Shown one piece after another: positions 37,828 to 49,639 of a stretch of DNA of 64,000 bases. Source of the stretch: Paracoccaceae bacterium (GTDB lineage Bacteria > Pseudomonadota > Alphaproteobacteria > Rhodobacterales > Rhodobacteraceae); assembly GCA_012270125.1 (NCBI GenBank), contig JAAXIY010000002.1:62001-126000 (forward strand). The letters are read 5' to 3'. The position numbers and the translations under genes are program-made. The notes beneath the pieces are model-generated. The model saw only the letters and a program-made list of their open reading frames with translations, did no database searches and was not told the origin of the DNA. How positions within the stretch are numbered: the first letter of the stretch is position 1; the number at the start of each line of letters is the position of its first letter.

Positions 37828-38735
37828 TTATCTCTTTCCTGTTTTTGTTTTTTCTTATTTTTTTGCCACTACTTATAGAGAATAGTAAAAAAAATATGGG
37901 AGAAACAGAGAGAGCTTATGCTCCTGGAAATTTTGTATCTTTATCCAAAGGTTTAGTTCATTATCGGTGGTTTGGGGAGAAACATAATGACTTAGTAGTA
38001 TGCGTACATGGTTTAACTACTCCAAGTTTTGTGTTTGAGAGCCTTGCTGAATACTATGTGAAAATCGGTAAGTGCGTTTTGGTTTTTGATAATTACGGAC
38101 GAGGTTATTCCGATCGACCCAAAGGAAAGCAAGACAAAGAATTTTTTATTAATCAATTAGACGAGCTTTTAGATAAGCTTGATCTCAATAAAGAAAAGTT
38201 CGAACTAGTGGGGTATTCTATGGGAGGATCTATTGCTTCTGCATACGCTGCTCGCAATCCAGATAAATTGAAAAAACTGACGCTTCTCGCATCGGCGGGG
38301 ATGATGCACAATTTAGGTTTTTTAGCAAAAGCAGCTAAGGTTCCAATATTTGGAAGGTTTTTATTTCTCCTTTTTTATGGATTATTACATAAACGCTCAA
38401 CTGAAAAGGAAAGAAAGCTTATAAGTTCAGTTCCAAATATTGTTGAACGGCAACAAAATGAGTTGAAGTTTAAGGGTTTTCTACCGTCAGTATTGGCTAG
38501 TATTACAGGCATTTTATCAAGCAATAGTTATGAAGATCATATGGCTTTAAAAGATGTAAATTTTCCTATTCTTGCAATATGGGGTGGTGTTGACTCTGTG
38601 ATACCAATTTCGTGCAAAGACATACTCATCAGTTGGAACCCAAAAATAAAAAATATTGTGATACCATTGGGTACGCATTCTATTACTTATACGCATGCAC
38701 AGGAAATTATCAAAATTGTAAAATCAAGCGGTTAA
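37824..38735 (+). CDS. Alpha/beta hydrolase with N-terminal membrane anchor
   Basis: 303 aa. The first 20 residues are a strongly hydrophobic segment (SFLFLFFLIFLPLLI), then an alpha/beta hydrolase fold: VCVHGLTTPS oxyanion strand, nucleophile GYSMGGSIASA, Asp in WGGVDSVIP and His in GTHSITYTH. TTG start at 37824 overlaps the OCD-like stop, and without it the anchor would be lost. 12-bp convergent overlap with the MFS gene. Substrate unknown. Confidence 0.82.
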   Translation: MIISFLFLFFLIFLPLLIENSKKNMGETERAYAPGNFVSLSKGLVHYRWFGEKHNDLVVCVHGLTTPSFVFESLAEYYVKIGKCVLVFDNYGRGYSDRPKGKQDKEFFINQLDELLDKLDLNKEKFELVGYSMGGSIASAYAARNPDKLKKLTLLASAGMMHNLGFLAKAAKVPIFGRFLFLLFYGLLHKRSTEKERKLISSVPNIVERQQNELKFKGFLPSVLASITGILSSNSYEDHMALKDVNFPILAIWGGVDSVIPISCKDILISWNPKIKNIVIPLGTHSITYTHAQEIIKIVKSSG

Positions 38736-39959
38736 AGTTTGTTGGCTCTTCTCTTTTATAGGTAGATGAATTATTGCACTGAAAGCACCTACTCCAACAC
38801 CTATCCACCAAACAGCGGTATAGTCACCAAACGTGTCATACATACGGCCACCAAGCCAAACCCCTAAGAAACTTCCCAATTGGTGCGAAAAGAATACAAT
38901 ACCATATAATGTTCCCATGTACCTCAAACCATATATATGGGCGATTAATCCACTCGTTAGGGGAACAGTTGCAAGCCAAAGAGAACCCATGGTAACGGAG
39001 AAAATGATAACTGTTAGCGGTGTAATTGGCATTAAAATGAAGATTGCTCCGATTAAAGTTCGCCCAAGGTATATCAAGGAAAGTAAATATTTTTTTTGAT
39101 AAAAATTTCCTAAATAACCAGCTGCTAGAGTCCCAAAAATGTTAGCTAAGCCAACCAAAGACAGAGCGAGTGCTCCTAAAGCCGAAGTGGTAGTTATGCC
39201 AATGTTATGTAATAGGGTACCTGGTAGTATTGCTCCACACATTTCCGTAACCATTGCGGGAAAATGCGCTGTTACAAAAGATAATTGATAACCACAGCTA
39301 AAGAAACCTAAAAATATCATGATATAGTTTGGATCTTTAATTGCCCTTGTTAATAAATCCCCCAAACTTTCTTCTAATTCTTTCTTTGATACTGAAGTAT
39401 CGGCTTTCATTAAGGGTAGAAAAACGAGTGTGCTAAGAATTAAAATTGAAAAAATCAAGAAAACCAATTGCCATGATAGGTCCATTAATAACCATTCGGC
39501 GAGTGGTGGTCCAAAAACTTGTCCAGCACTCCCTGCTGCAGTTACTATGGCAAGTGACATAGATCGGTTTTCATCTGACGACGCTCGACCCACTACAGCT
39601 AATATGACTCCAAATCCGGTACCTGCAATCCCAAAACCTATTAACAACGCGTTGATTTGATGTGCGCCTGGAGTGCTTGAGTATGATGAAAATATTAAAC
39701 CCGCGGCATAAACTAATGCTCCTATTACAATAGCTTTCTTATCCCCAATTTTTTCAGCGATAGCTCCAAAAATGGGTTGACCAATACCCCACGCTAGATT
39801 TTGGATGGCAATAGCTAATGAAAACTCAGCTCTAAGCCATCCAAATTCTTGGGCAATTGGAATTTGAAAAACACCAAAAGAGGCTCTGATTGCGAAACTG
39901 ACTAGAATAATTAAACAGCCAACCAGAAGTACAGGAGTTACCAAAGATGTTTTAGCCAT
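38724..39959 (-). CDS. MFS transporter (OFA/monocarboxylate-like)
   Basis: 411 aa with about 12 hydrophobic segments and the central loop splitting two halves. N-terminal SFAIRASFGVFQIPIAQEFGW and GQPIFGAIAEKIGDKKA resemble MFS members of the oxalate:formate antiporter / monocarboxylate group. No clear operon partner: it faces the hydrolase and diverges from zapE. Substrate unknown. Confidence 0.83.
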   Translation of the reverse strand: MAKTSLVTPVLLVGCLIILVSFAIRASFGVFQIPIAQEFGWLRAEFSLAIAIQNLAWGIGQPIFGAIAEKIGDKKAIVIGALVYAAGLIFSSYSSTPGAHQINALLIGFGIAGTGFGVILAVVGRASSDENRSMSLAIVTAAGSAGQVFGPPLAEWLLMDLSWQLVFLIFSILILSTLVFLPLMKADTSVSKKELEESLGDLLTRAIKDPNYIMIFLGFFSCGYQLSFVTAHFPAMVTEMCGAILPGTLLHNIGITTTSALGALALSLVGLANIFGTLAAGYLGNFYQKKYLLSLIYLGRTLIGAIFILMPITPLTVIIFSVTMGSLWLATVPLTSGLIAHIYGLRYMGTLYGIVFFSHQLGSFLGVWLGGRMYDTFGDYTAVWWIGVGVGAFSAIIHLPIKEKSQQTLTA

Positions 39960-40076
39960 TCATTTATCTCATTAGGTCATTTAGAAATGAAGGTTTCTAT
40001 TGCAGGTCAGGTGGCATGCGTTTTAAAGAAGATTGGTTGGCAGGTAGTTCATTTAAGGTAAATTGAAAATAAAAAA

Positions 40077-41153
40077 ATGACAACGCTCACAGATATATAT
40101 GACAAAATGATTTCAAATGGTTCTCTCGAGGATGATCTCTGTCAGAGAGAGATAGTAGAGCAACTGGAAAACATCAGTCGTCAGGTTTCTAATCTTAAAA
40201 AAAAATCCATTTTCTTCAGAAAACCTTCTGACATCAATGGTGCCTATATTTGGGGTGGTGTAGGGTGCGGTAAATCAATGCTTATGGATCTCTTTGTTGA
40301 GAATCTTTCAATTCCAAATCGAAGGGTGCATTTTCACGCATTTATGCAAGAAATACACAACTCACTTCATCAAGCACGCTCCTCTGGTGTTAAAGATCCG
40401 CTTGCCCTAGTCGCAAATGAAGTAATCAAAAATTTTAAAGTCTTAGCTTTGGATGAAATGCAGATTAAAGATATTACAGATGCTATGATTGTTGGAAGAT
40501 TGTTCAATTTGTTGTTTGATGGTGGAGTAGTTATCGTAACAACTTCTAACAGAATACCTTCTGACCTTTATAAAAACGGACTTAATCGACAATTATTTGT
40601 GCCTTTTATCGATTTAATAAATAATCGATTAAATATCTTAAATCTAAAGAGCAAAATTGATTATCGAAAAAGTAAACTCAGAGGAACACGTGTTTATTTC
40701 AGCCCATTAAATGCTGATACCAAAAATAAGCTACATAATCTTTGTAGAGATTTATCAGGTAATGAAAGTGAGGATTTTCATCTGATAGTAAATAAAAGAA
40801 AAATCAAATTTCCGTACTACTCAAGCGGAGTAGCTAAATTTACTTTCTTTGAGCTTTGTGGAGAGAATAGAGGTCCTGCAGATTTTTTAGCGATCGTAGA
40901 TTCTGTGAGAGTTCTCATTGTTGAAAATATACCTCAATTGGGAAGATCCAATTTTAATGAGGCCAAGCGTTTTGTTACTTTAATCGATACTGTTTATGAA
41001 GCTGGTATACTGTTTTTATGCTCTGCTGTTGCTGAGCCAGAATATTTATATCTGGAAGGTGAGGGTGTCTTCGAGTTTGAACGTACAGTAAGCCGGCTAA
41101 ATGAAATGCAGTCTGAAAGTTGGGCACAGCGGTTTAACTCTCCTAATCAATGA
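40077..41153 (+). CDS. zapE: Cell division protein ZapE (AFG1-like ATPase)
   Basis: P-loop ATPase stimulating Z-ring constriction in Escherichia coli; mitochondrial AFG1 homologue. 358 aa. Walker A GGVGCGKSML at about 60–69, Walker B LALDEMQIKD, then VTTSNRIPSDLYKNGLNR, all family-typical, and the C-terminal RFVTLIDTVYEAG. No SD of note before ATG 40077. A terminator follows immediately. Confidence 0.93.
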   Translation: MTTLTDIYDKMISNGSLEDDLCQREIVEQLENISRQVSNLKKKSIFFRKPSDINGAYIWGGVGCGKSMLMDLFVENLSIPNRRVHFHAFMQEIHNSLHQARSSGVKDPLALVANEVIKNFKVLALDEMQIKDITDAMIVGRLFNLLFDGGVVIVTTSNRIPSDLYKNGLNRQLFVPFIDLINNRLNILNLKSKIDYRKSKLRGTRVYFSPLNADTKNKLHNLCRDLSGNESEDFHLIVNKRKIKFPYYSSGVAKFTFFELCGENRGPADFLAIVDSVRVLIVENIPQLGRSNFNEAKRFVTLIDTVYEAGILFLCSAVAEPEYLYLEGEGVFEFERTVSRLNEMQSESWAQRFNSPNQ

Positions 41154-41157
41154 ATAA

Positions 41158-41180
41158 GGCTCAGTCTATAAGACTGAGCC
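41158..41180 (+). terminator. Intrinsic terminator after zapE
   Basis: Perfect 9-bp stem GGCTCAGTC / GACTGAGCC with a 5-nt loop, directly after the zapE stop. The following T-tract is short (TTTGCC), so efficiency may be moderate. Confidence 0.7.
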
Positions 41181-41309
41181 TTTGCCTGTACAAAACCGCG
41201 TTATCCCAAGTTATAATTCTTTAGGTTTAATGCAGCGTTTCACTATTAATGACAAATTGATTCGAATCAGTCAACACAGGTGATTCGTTTTTTGCGAATT
41301 TTTTTAGAT

Positions 41310-42584
41310 TTATTGGTTTTCAATAAGTATTTGACCAGCAAGGTATAACGATCCACAAATTAAAACTTTACATTTCGGAAATTGATCAGCCACAAATTGT
41401 ACTCCTTCAGCAATGGAAGTGAAACTTTTGGAGGCTATGCCTAGTTGATTTCCTATAATTGCTGTCTCATCAGCAGTTAAAGTGTTTTGTTCATTTGGAA
41501 TACTGACAGCTGCAAGAAATTTTGCTTCCTTTGATAGTGGTGAAAGGTAACCTTCAACGTCTTTGGTTCTCAGCATGCCACAAATTAAAATAGTTGGTCT
41601 TTTGTCGTCAGTTGATAAGTAGTTGGCTAGAGCTTGCCCAGCAGCAGGATTATGTCCACCATCTAGCCACACGTCTGAGTGGCCAAGAGTTTCAACTATT
41701 GGACCTGTGCTTAGCTTTTGCATTCGAGCTGGCCATTTTGCCTTAGAAATTGCCCCATGAAGGGCTTTTGGAGGTGCGGATAAATAATTCAAAGCGGCTA
41801 ACGCTATTCCTGCATTTTGAATTTGGTGAGCTCCTAAGAGATTGGGTCTTGGTAGTTTGATCGATGTATGCTGGTCTTCATAGAACACCCCATCTTCTTC
41901 CTCTTTTATGAACCATTGCTTGCCTTCAGCTATAATTGGAGAGTCCAGGCTTAAGGCTCTATCTGTTATCACTTCAAGTGCATCTTCATTCTGTTTTCCG
42001 ACAACAACAGGACAAAGAGCTTTAATTATTCCTGCTTTTTCACTGGCAATTTCTTTAATAGTCGTACCTAAAAATTGCTCATGATCGATTGAGACTGGGG
42101 TAATTATTGTTAGTGCAGGCCGCTCAATAACATTTGTTGCATCTAATCTTCCACCCAGTCCCACTTCTAGTAAAATATAGTCTGCTGGTTTGCGTGACAT
42201 TGCTAAAATAGCGGCACAAGTAGTGATCTCAAAATATGTTATAGGCTGGCCGTTATTTGCTGAATAGCATTCATTTAGAATATCAGTTAGTTCATCTTCA
42301 TTTATAAAATTTTCGTTTATTTGAATACGCTCGTGAAACCTGACCAAATGAGGTGATGTGTACGCATGGGTTTGAAGCCCAATTTCATTTAGTCCTGCCC
42401 GCAGCATTGACAACGTGCTACCTTTACCATTTGTCCCAGCAATATGAATTACTTTAGGTAGATAATTTTGTGGATTTCCTAGCGCTTCTAGTAGATACCA
42501 AACACGATCAAGAGTTAAATCAATAACTTTTGGATGCAAAGTCATCATCCGTTTTAAAATAACGTCAGAAGTCAAATTTTTCAT
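41310..42584 (-). CDS. folC: Bifunctional folylpolyglutamate / dihydrofolate synthase
   Basis: Adds glutamate to dihydropteroate and folates. Mur-ligase fold with P-loop HIAGTNGKGSTLSML, TSPHLVRFHERI, LEVGLGGRLDATN, ITPVSIDHEQFLG and WLDGGHNPAAGQAL. The ATG at 42584 gives 424 aa, with 13 bp to accD; an in-frame GTG at 42629 inside accD would extend it. Translation probably coupled to accD. Confidence 0.95.
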   Translation of the reverse strand: MKNLTSDVILKRMMTLHPKVIDLTLDRVWYLLEALGNPQNYLPKVIHIAGTNGKGSTLSMLRAGLNEIGLQTHAYTSPHLVRFHERIQINENFINEDELTDILNECYSANNGQPITYFEITTCAAILAMSRKPADYILLEVGLGGRLDATNVIERPALTIITPVSIDHEQFLGTTIKEIASEKAGIIKALCPVVVGKQNEDALEVITDRALSLDSPIIAEGKQWFIKEEEDGVFYEDQHTSIKLPRPNLLGAHQIQNAGIALAALNYLSAPPKALHGAISKAKWPARMQKLSTGPIVETLGHSDVWLDGGHNPAAGQALANYLSTDDKRPTILICGMLRTKDVEGYLSPLSKEAKFLAAVSIPNEQNTLTADETAIIGNQLGIASKSFTSIAEGVQFVADQFPKCKVLICGSLYLAGQILIENQ

Positions 42585-42597
42585 TTTGGGACAGATT

Positions 42598-43491
42598 TTA
42601 AGTTTCTTGCTTTGGTGAGGGTAAATCACCTTTTATTTGCGGTGAACTATTAGAGAGGATACGAATAATTGTAATTAACTCATCGCGCATTTCTAGTCTC
42701 GAAGTTACTCTGTCCAACATTCCGTGGTCCAAGAGATACTCTGCTCTTTGAAACCCTTCGGGCAGTTTTTCTCTTATAGTTTGTTCTATCACTCTGGGCC
42801 CTGCAAAGCAGATTAATGCGTTTGGCTCGGCAATGTGGATATCTCCAAGCATTGCATAAGAGGCAGTAACGCCTCCTGTCGTTGGATGTGTTAAAACTAC
42901 AACGTATGGTAATTTTGCTTCTTTGAGCATTTGAATAGCAACGGTCGTCCTCGGCATTTGCATTAAACTTAAAATACCTTCTTGCATTCGTGCCCCACCA
43001 GCCGCCGAAAATAAAATCAAAGGACGTTTTAGTTCAACAGCGCGTTCGGCTGCTCTAATAATAGCATTGCCAACGTACATACCCATCGAACCACCCATAA
43101 AAGAAAAATCTTGAGCCGCTATTACGACTGGGGTTCTCCCCATTTCTCCTTCTGCTAGTAACATAGCCTCAGCTTCACCTGTCGTTTTTTGAGCAGATTT
43201 CATACGTTCTGGGTATTTTTTTTGATCTTTAAACTGCAGAGGATCAATAATTGGTTTGGGGACATCTATTTCTACAAAAATTCCACCATCGAATAAATTA
43301 GCAAATCGATCTCGCGGTGAGATTGGCATATGATGCCCGCACTCGTTACAAACATTGAGGTTCTCGCTAAGTTCACGGTGGAAAAGCATTGTGCCGCATG
43401 AACTGCATTTGGACCATAAATTATCTGGGGTTTCTCGCCTTGAAAAAATCGAATTTATCCTTGGGCGAACGTAATTACTAATCCAGTTCAT
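42598..43491 (-). CDS. accD: Acetyl-CoA carboxylase carboxyltransferase subunit beta
   Basis: Transfers carboxyl from biotin to acetyl-CoA with AccA. 297 aa. N-terminal zinc finger CSSCG…CNECG (about residues 28–50), then the crotonase-like core with FSAAGGARMQEGILSLMQM and THPTTGGVTASYA. ATG at 43491 has SD AGGTGG at good spacing; the longer frame to 43566 is unsupported. Forms a pair with folC. Confidence 0.97.
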   Translation of the reverse strand: MNWISNYVRPRINSIFSRRETPDNLWSKCSSCGTMLFHRELSENLNVCNECGHHMPISPRDRFANLFDGGIFVEIDVPKPIIDPLQFKDQKKYPERMKSAQKTTGEAEAMLLAEGEMGRTPVVIAAQDFSFMGGSMGMYVGNAIIRAAERAVELKRPLILFSAAGGARMQEGILSLMQMPRTTVAIQMLKEAKLPYVVVLTHPTTGGVTASYAMLGDIHIAEPNALICFAGPRVIEQTIREKLPEGFQRAEYLLDHGMLDRVTSRLEMRDELITIIRILSNSSPQIKGDLPSPKQET

Positions 43492-43635
43492 TATTTTTCC
43501 ACCTGATAGGGCTTTAACAATTTTTACTCTTAAGCATGTTGCTTCAAAAAAGCAATTACTGTGCAAGTCCTTCTGGTAACAAATTCATAAAATTATTTGG
43601 ATTTTGTATGGACTTAATTCGAACAAGGTATTTAA

Positions 43636-44586
43636 GTGCCCTCAGGCCTGATCAAACGGACCAAAAATTTTATGAGAAGTCTTTTTTTGCCATTTATGCA
43701 TGAAATTAAGACATGGAAAATCGTAATAGGTTTTTTCATAATTTCTGTTTTTTACATTCTTGGTTCGTTTCTATTTGGCATTTTCTGTTCAAGTATAACC
43801 ATTTGCTCCTTTTCAAACGGTTTAGGGCGAACACCTTTAAATTTGCTTTTTGTTCTTTTTACTTTTGTACCGATTTGGATTGGTGTTTGGGTGGCTATGA
43901 AATTTATTCACCATATTCCAATGAAAGTGCTTTTTAGTCCTTCAGGTAAATTAGATTTACCACGTTTAATTAAAGCTTTTTCAATAATGCTTTTTTTGGG
44001 TGTCAGTATTGAAAGTGGATTCCAATTTATTCCGGTAATAAGCAAATACATCAACTATGAACCCAATAATATTTTAGCGTTTTCTGACTGGGCTAAATGG
44101 CTTCTTCCAGTACTGCTATTTATTTTTGTTCAATCAGCTGCTGAAGAGTTAGTTTTTCGTGGTTATTTGCTGCAATTGATTTGGTCAAAAAATGCAGGCT
44201 ATGTTTATGCCGTTATATTACCATCCCTTATTTTTGGTTTGCTCCATTTTGATAGCCAATCATACGGAACTAACGCTTGGTATTATTGCTTCAATACATT
44301 TGTCGTAGGATGCCTGCTATGTCTTATTACGCTTCATACAGGTAGTTTATCCCTAGCATTTGGCTTGCATTGGGGTGGAAATACAGTCTCTTTGGTTTTT
44401 TTTGGTATCTATGGAAATTTAGATGGGATGGCGTTGTGGTTAACCTACCTAGATCCGAAATCTACAGCCATGGGCGTGGCTTTAATTTTTTCTACGTTTT
44501 TAATTGTTTTAATTTACTCACTTTGGGCACTTTTTTATTTTGGTAGTTTTTTACCAGTCTTTGAGGTTAAAAAACCAAAGCAATGA
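43636..44586 (+). CDS. CPBP family intramembrane metalloprotease
   Basis: 316 aa, about eight hydrophobic segments. CAAX-protease/bacteriocin-processing motifs: EE and R in SAAEELVFRGYLL (about 168–178), His in IFGLLHFD (about 204) and HWGGN (about 252). GTG at 43636 has an AAGG SD at 9 bp; ATG 43672 is an alternative. Substrate unknown. 28 bp ahead of a lipoprotein gene on the same strand. Confidence 0.85.
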   Translation: MPSGLIKRTKNFMRSLFLPFMHEIKTWKIVIGFFIISVFYILGSFLFGIFCSSITICSFSNGLGRTPLNLLFVLFTFVPIWIGVWVAMKFIHHIPMKVLFSPSGKLDLPRLIKAFSIMLFLGVSIESGFQFIPVISKYINYEPNNILAFSDWAKWLLPVLLFIFVQSAAEELVFRGYLLQLIWSKNAGYVYAVILPSLIFGLLHFDSQSYGTNAWYYCFNTFVVGCLLCLITLHTGSLSLAFGLHWGGNTVSLVFFGIYGNLDGMALWLTYLDPKSTAMGVALIFSTFLIVLIYSLWALFYFGSFLPVFEVKKPKQ

Positions 44587-44614
44587 ATTCAAAAGAGATA
44601 ATACCTTAATTTAA

Positions 44615-45280
44615 ATGAACCGATTTCTGCTTATTATAATATTAATTATTATATCTGGATGCGCCAGTAACTTGGATTTTCAAGGCCAATCTCAGAAAAC
44701 TTTTTCCGGGTCAGAGTTTAAGTTTAGATCAGGAATTTCTGGAAATGTTCCACCAGGTCTTTGTCAAATAAAACAACTCCAATCAGAAACAAAGGATTAC
44801 GGCGTCGTTTTCTTTTCTAACTGTAATCCGCACACTAATAATAAATCACTTGTAACATTAACTTATTTGGATTTGGATCAGACACAGCATTCAGGTTTGC
44901 TTGCTGACGACGAATTTACGAGTTCATTTGCTAGTTTTTATAAGTATGATGCTTTAAATCCAATGGTTGATAAAAAGTCGCTGCGTAGCTTAAGAGTTAA
45001 AGAAAATTATATTTTTATGGCAAATTACTATGTACCGAAAGGTAGAAATCTACCTAATTTTCGTGCAAAAGCTTACCTGAATTCTATTTTGTTATCTGTT
45101 AAAGTTCCTCAAAATGTATCCACCGAAAAAGTAAATCTTTACGCTGGCATAGATCCCATTCCAAGACCAAAAAACCGACCATCGATTGGAATTCAAAAAA
45201 ATGTATCCAAGTCACAAGTGATCTTTGAAAATAGCTTAGGCTCTATCCCAAGGCCAAGAAAAAGGCCTTCAATATTTTAA
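44615..45280 (+). CDS. Lipoprotein of unknown function with duplicated Pro/Arg C-terminal motif
   Basis: 221 aa. Signal peptide and lipobox (IIIISGC, Cys16). The middle domain has four or five beta-rich stretches and two further Cys (50 and 70) that could pair. The tail carries two near-identical copies: IPRPKNRPSI at 182–191 and IPRPRKRPSI at 211–220, the second ending the protein. The 5' frame and stop are clean. I do not recognise the family. It may be cotranscribed with the CPBP protease. Confidence 0.7.
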   Translation: MNRFLLIIILIIISGCASNLDFQGQSQKTFSGSEFKFRSGISGNVPPGLCQIKQLQSETKDYGVVFFSNCNPHTNNKSLVTLTYLDLDQTQHSGLLADDEFTSSFASFYKYDALNPMVDKKSLRSLRVKENYIFMANYYVPKGRNLPNFRAKAYLNSILLSVKVPQNVSTEKVNLYAGIDPIPRPKNRPSIGIQKNVSKSQVIFENSLGSIPRPRKRPSIF

Positions 45281-45372
45281 TATTTTGTGTATTGAGGTTG
45301 TCACCTTTTACGCTGCGTTCTATTTGAAGCTCCTTTGTGGTCTGGAGTAGGCAAAAGATCAGCGGCAACTGA

Positions 45373-47418
<2,046 letters not shown>

Positions 47419-47443
47419 TAAGCTCAATTAAATTTCAATTGTT

Positions 47444-48364
47444 TTACGGTAAAATTAAAACTGCTTCGACCCGTCGATTTTTTTTCCTAGATATCTCTGT
47501 TGAGTTGTTGGTTTTAGGAGAAAGAAACCCTATTCCCTCAGCAGATATTCTGCTTTGATCAATACTATGACTGTTAATTAATCGGTCAGCTACTGCCTGA
47601 GCACGGTTTTTTGATAATTCGATATTTTGGCTTAGTTCACCAGTAGAGTCGCTATGCCCAACTAATATTATTGAGGCTGTTGGTGTTGATTTTAAAAACC
47701 TTGCTAGCTCTAACAAGCTATTGAAGGGGCCATCACCCAAAGTAGAAGATCCACTTCGATAAATTAAATCATCAAGCACAATAGCTCCCTCGTTTATCAG
47801 AGTGAAGCTAAAGCTATTTGTTTCTGATTTTATATCTGGCTGAATTAAATCATTTTCATTTATTCCAATAGAAACAACTTGAAGATATATAGTAGTTCCT
47901 AGTTTGCTTGCGATTAATGAAACGGCAGTATTATCTTTTTTTGCTGTAACTACTGAATAATTTGCAACGTTAATCAGCATGAAGGGCGGTTTGAAAATTT
48001 CAAGGTTTTTTCTAAAATTAAAGCCACCGCAAACCTGGGTATTGCAATAAAGCTCAACGCTAAATTTTCTATTTTCTAAATCATCAATTATGGGTTTAAA
48101 CATTTGATCCAGCGTTAGTGATGTGCCATCAATTTGATACACATTGGTTACGGTTTTACCCGTAATGTTAAGCCTGGAAATGCCTCTCTCCCTATCCCAA
48201 GAAGATAATGCTAGTGAAATATTTTTGGTATCTGATTGATCAGATGCCACTAATTTGGCCGAAGAAGGCAAGTCAATTGCCGCTACATTAGTGTTCATAA
48301 AACACATGAAACAGGCAACTGTAGTGAAAAATGTTTTAACGATTTTTTGAGTGGTATTCGTCAT
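47444..48364 (-). CDS. OmpA-family protein with C-terminal peptidoglycan-binding domain
   Basis: 306 aa. An N-terminal signal-like hydrophobic stretch (TFFTTVACFMCFMNTNVAA) precedes an uncharacterised region. The C-terminal OmpA domain has LVGHSDSTG, LSKNRAQAVADRL and RISAEGIGFLSP, the residues that bind diaminopimelate. Probably periplasmic or outer-membrane associated, tethered to the wall. It overlaps the 3' end of the AhpD-like gene by 29 bp, so expression is likely coupled. Confidence 0.85.
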   Translation of the reverse strand: MTNTTQKIVKTFFTTVACFMCFMNTNVAAIDLPSSAKLVASDQSDTKNISLALSSWDRERGISRLNITGKTVTNVYQIDGTSLTLDQMFKPIIDDLENRKFSVELYCNTQVCGGFNFRKNLEIFKPPFMLINVANYSVVTAKKDNTAVSLIASKLGTTIYLQVVSIGINENDLIQPDIKSETNSFSFTLINEGAIVLDDLIYRSGSSTLGDGPFNSLLELARFLKSTPTASIILVGHSDSTGELSQNIELSKNRAQAVADRLINSHSIDQSRISAEGIGFLSPKTNNSTEISRKKNRRVEAVLILP

Positions 48365-48908
48365 TGGGTTTCATATCTAAAGCACTTGCCACACGGTTGC
48401 TCATGTTAAAAAAGGCAGTAATGTTTGCTATGTCCCAGATGTCGGCATCATTAAAACCAGCTTCCCTCAAATTTTGACGGTCAGTTTCATTTACTTTGTG
48501 ACTTTCTAGTGTAACTTTTTCAGCAAATTCAAGCATAACTTTGGAACGAGAACTTAATTCGGCAGTTCTGAAATTCATCACCAGTTTTTCACCGAGTATT
48601 GGGTCTCCCGATAATTCCCTTACTGCAGCGCCGTGAGCTGTTAAGCAGTAAAAACATCGGTTGATTGATGAAACAACGACAGCGATCATCTCTCTTTCTA
48701 ATTTTGACAAATTACTATCTGCCAACATTAGTTCATTATATAGACCGGTGAATGCGTTTAATTTATCAATGTTGAAAGAGTGTGCCTTTAAAACATTTGG
48801 AATAAGACCAAGCTTTTCTTGGCATACATCAAAATATTTTCTTGTTGCGTCCGGAAGCGGACTAACAGGTTGTAAATTTAAAGATGTTGTTAGATCATTT
48901 TCTGTCAT
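48336..48908 (-). CDS. AhpD-like peroxidase-related protein
   Basis: 190 aa, carboxymuconolactone decarboxylase/AhpD fold. Redox site CFYCLTAHG gives Cys85, Cys88 and His92 of the AhpD core. Such proteins are annotated as uncharacterised peroxidase-related enzymes. Starts overlap the GNAT stop by 4 bp and ends inside the OmpA-like gene. Confidence 0.87.
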   Translation of the reverse strand: MTENDLTTSLNLQPVSPLPDATRKYFDVCQEKLGLIPNVLKAHSFNIDKLNAFTGLYNELMLADSNLSKLEREMIAVVVSSINRCFYCLTAHGAAVRELSGDPILGEKLVMNFRTAELSSRSKVMLEFAEKVTLESHKVNETDRQNLREAGFNDADIWDIANITAFFNMSNRVASALDMKPNDEYHSKNR

Positions 48909-49639
48909 ATATTGGCCTTTGGAATTCGATAGTGGTATTTATTCACAAGTTGGAATTCAAGTGAAGTGTAAAGGTTATTTGCTGCCGTATTCGCTGCTGT
49001 TGTTACTACCATTAATTTTTTGCAGTTGTGACTATAAGCCCATTGTCCCGCATGCTGCATTAGTGCCTTTCCGACCCCTTGCTGCCGGAAATTTTTATCT
49101 ACTACAAGGGCATGAAGGAATGCCACATCGCCACTTTTTGCAACAAATGCTGAAGCCACAGGGTTATCTTTCCAACGTCCCAAGATACTTGTTTTTGATT
49201 GGATTACTCTATTCATAACGGCCTGCCTTTGCTCACCAATACCATTAGAACCCCAAAGTTCTCGTTGAATTTGTAGCGGAGGCCAAATTGAAAACATACT
49301 TACAGGGGGCGGTTTGTTCTTTATTAACTCCTCCACGGCGATTTCAAAAATAAAGCTTTGATCAAAAATTTGATAATTTAGTTTTTCTAACTCTTTTTCA
49401 ATTAAACTATCAGATTGATAAATCAAAAAAATTTCTGATTTATTCATTTTTTGCAAAAGAGTTTTCAACTCTTTGAAAGAACTTTCTTCCCAGACTCCAT
49501 CTAAATTAATTGCTGATGCTCGTTTGCCGGCCCCATCGCTTGTTCGTATTGTCCAGCTACCAAATTTGATTATTTCTTTTGGTGGCCAGGTATCTGCCAA
49601 GAATTTTAAAAATTTAGTTTCTTCTAGTTTTGATTTCAT
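48905..49639 (-). CDS. GNAT family N-acetyltransferase
   Basis: 244 aa. The GNAT domain is C-terminal: acetyl-CoA loop KNFRQQGVGKALMQHA and C-terminal NTAANNLYTSLEF. The N-terminal about 120 residues are a divergent half. Substrate unknown. Overlaps the MoCF gene upstream and the AhpD-like gene downstream by 4 bp each, so the four genes 47444–50352 read as one coupled unit. Confidence 0.85.
   Translation of the reverse strand: MKSKLEETKFLKFLADTWPPKEIIKFGSWTIRTSDGAGKRASAINLDGVWEESSFKELKTLLQKMNKSEIFLIYQSDSLIEKELEKLNYQIFDQSFIFEIAVEELIKNKPPPVSMFSIWPPLQIQRELWGSNGIGEQRQAVMNRVIQSKTSILGRWKDNPVASAFVAKSGDVAFLHALVVDKNFRQQGVGKALMQHAGQWAYSHNCKKLMVVTTAANTAANNLYTSLEFQLVNKYHYRIPKANI

Noticed and set aside
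39987-40061. A 24-codon ORF upstream of zapE
   Set aside because: It has no SD, no hydrophobic or recognisable pattern, and such short frames occur by chance in this composition.
41230-41309. A possible promoter/terminator patch between zapE and folC
   Set aside because: Short palindromes such as GATTCGAATC are present but small, and none has a convincing stem plus T-run beyond the zapE terminator already listed.
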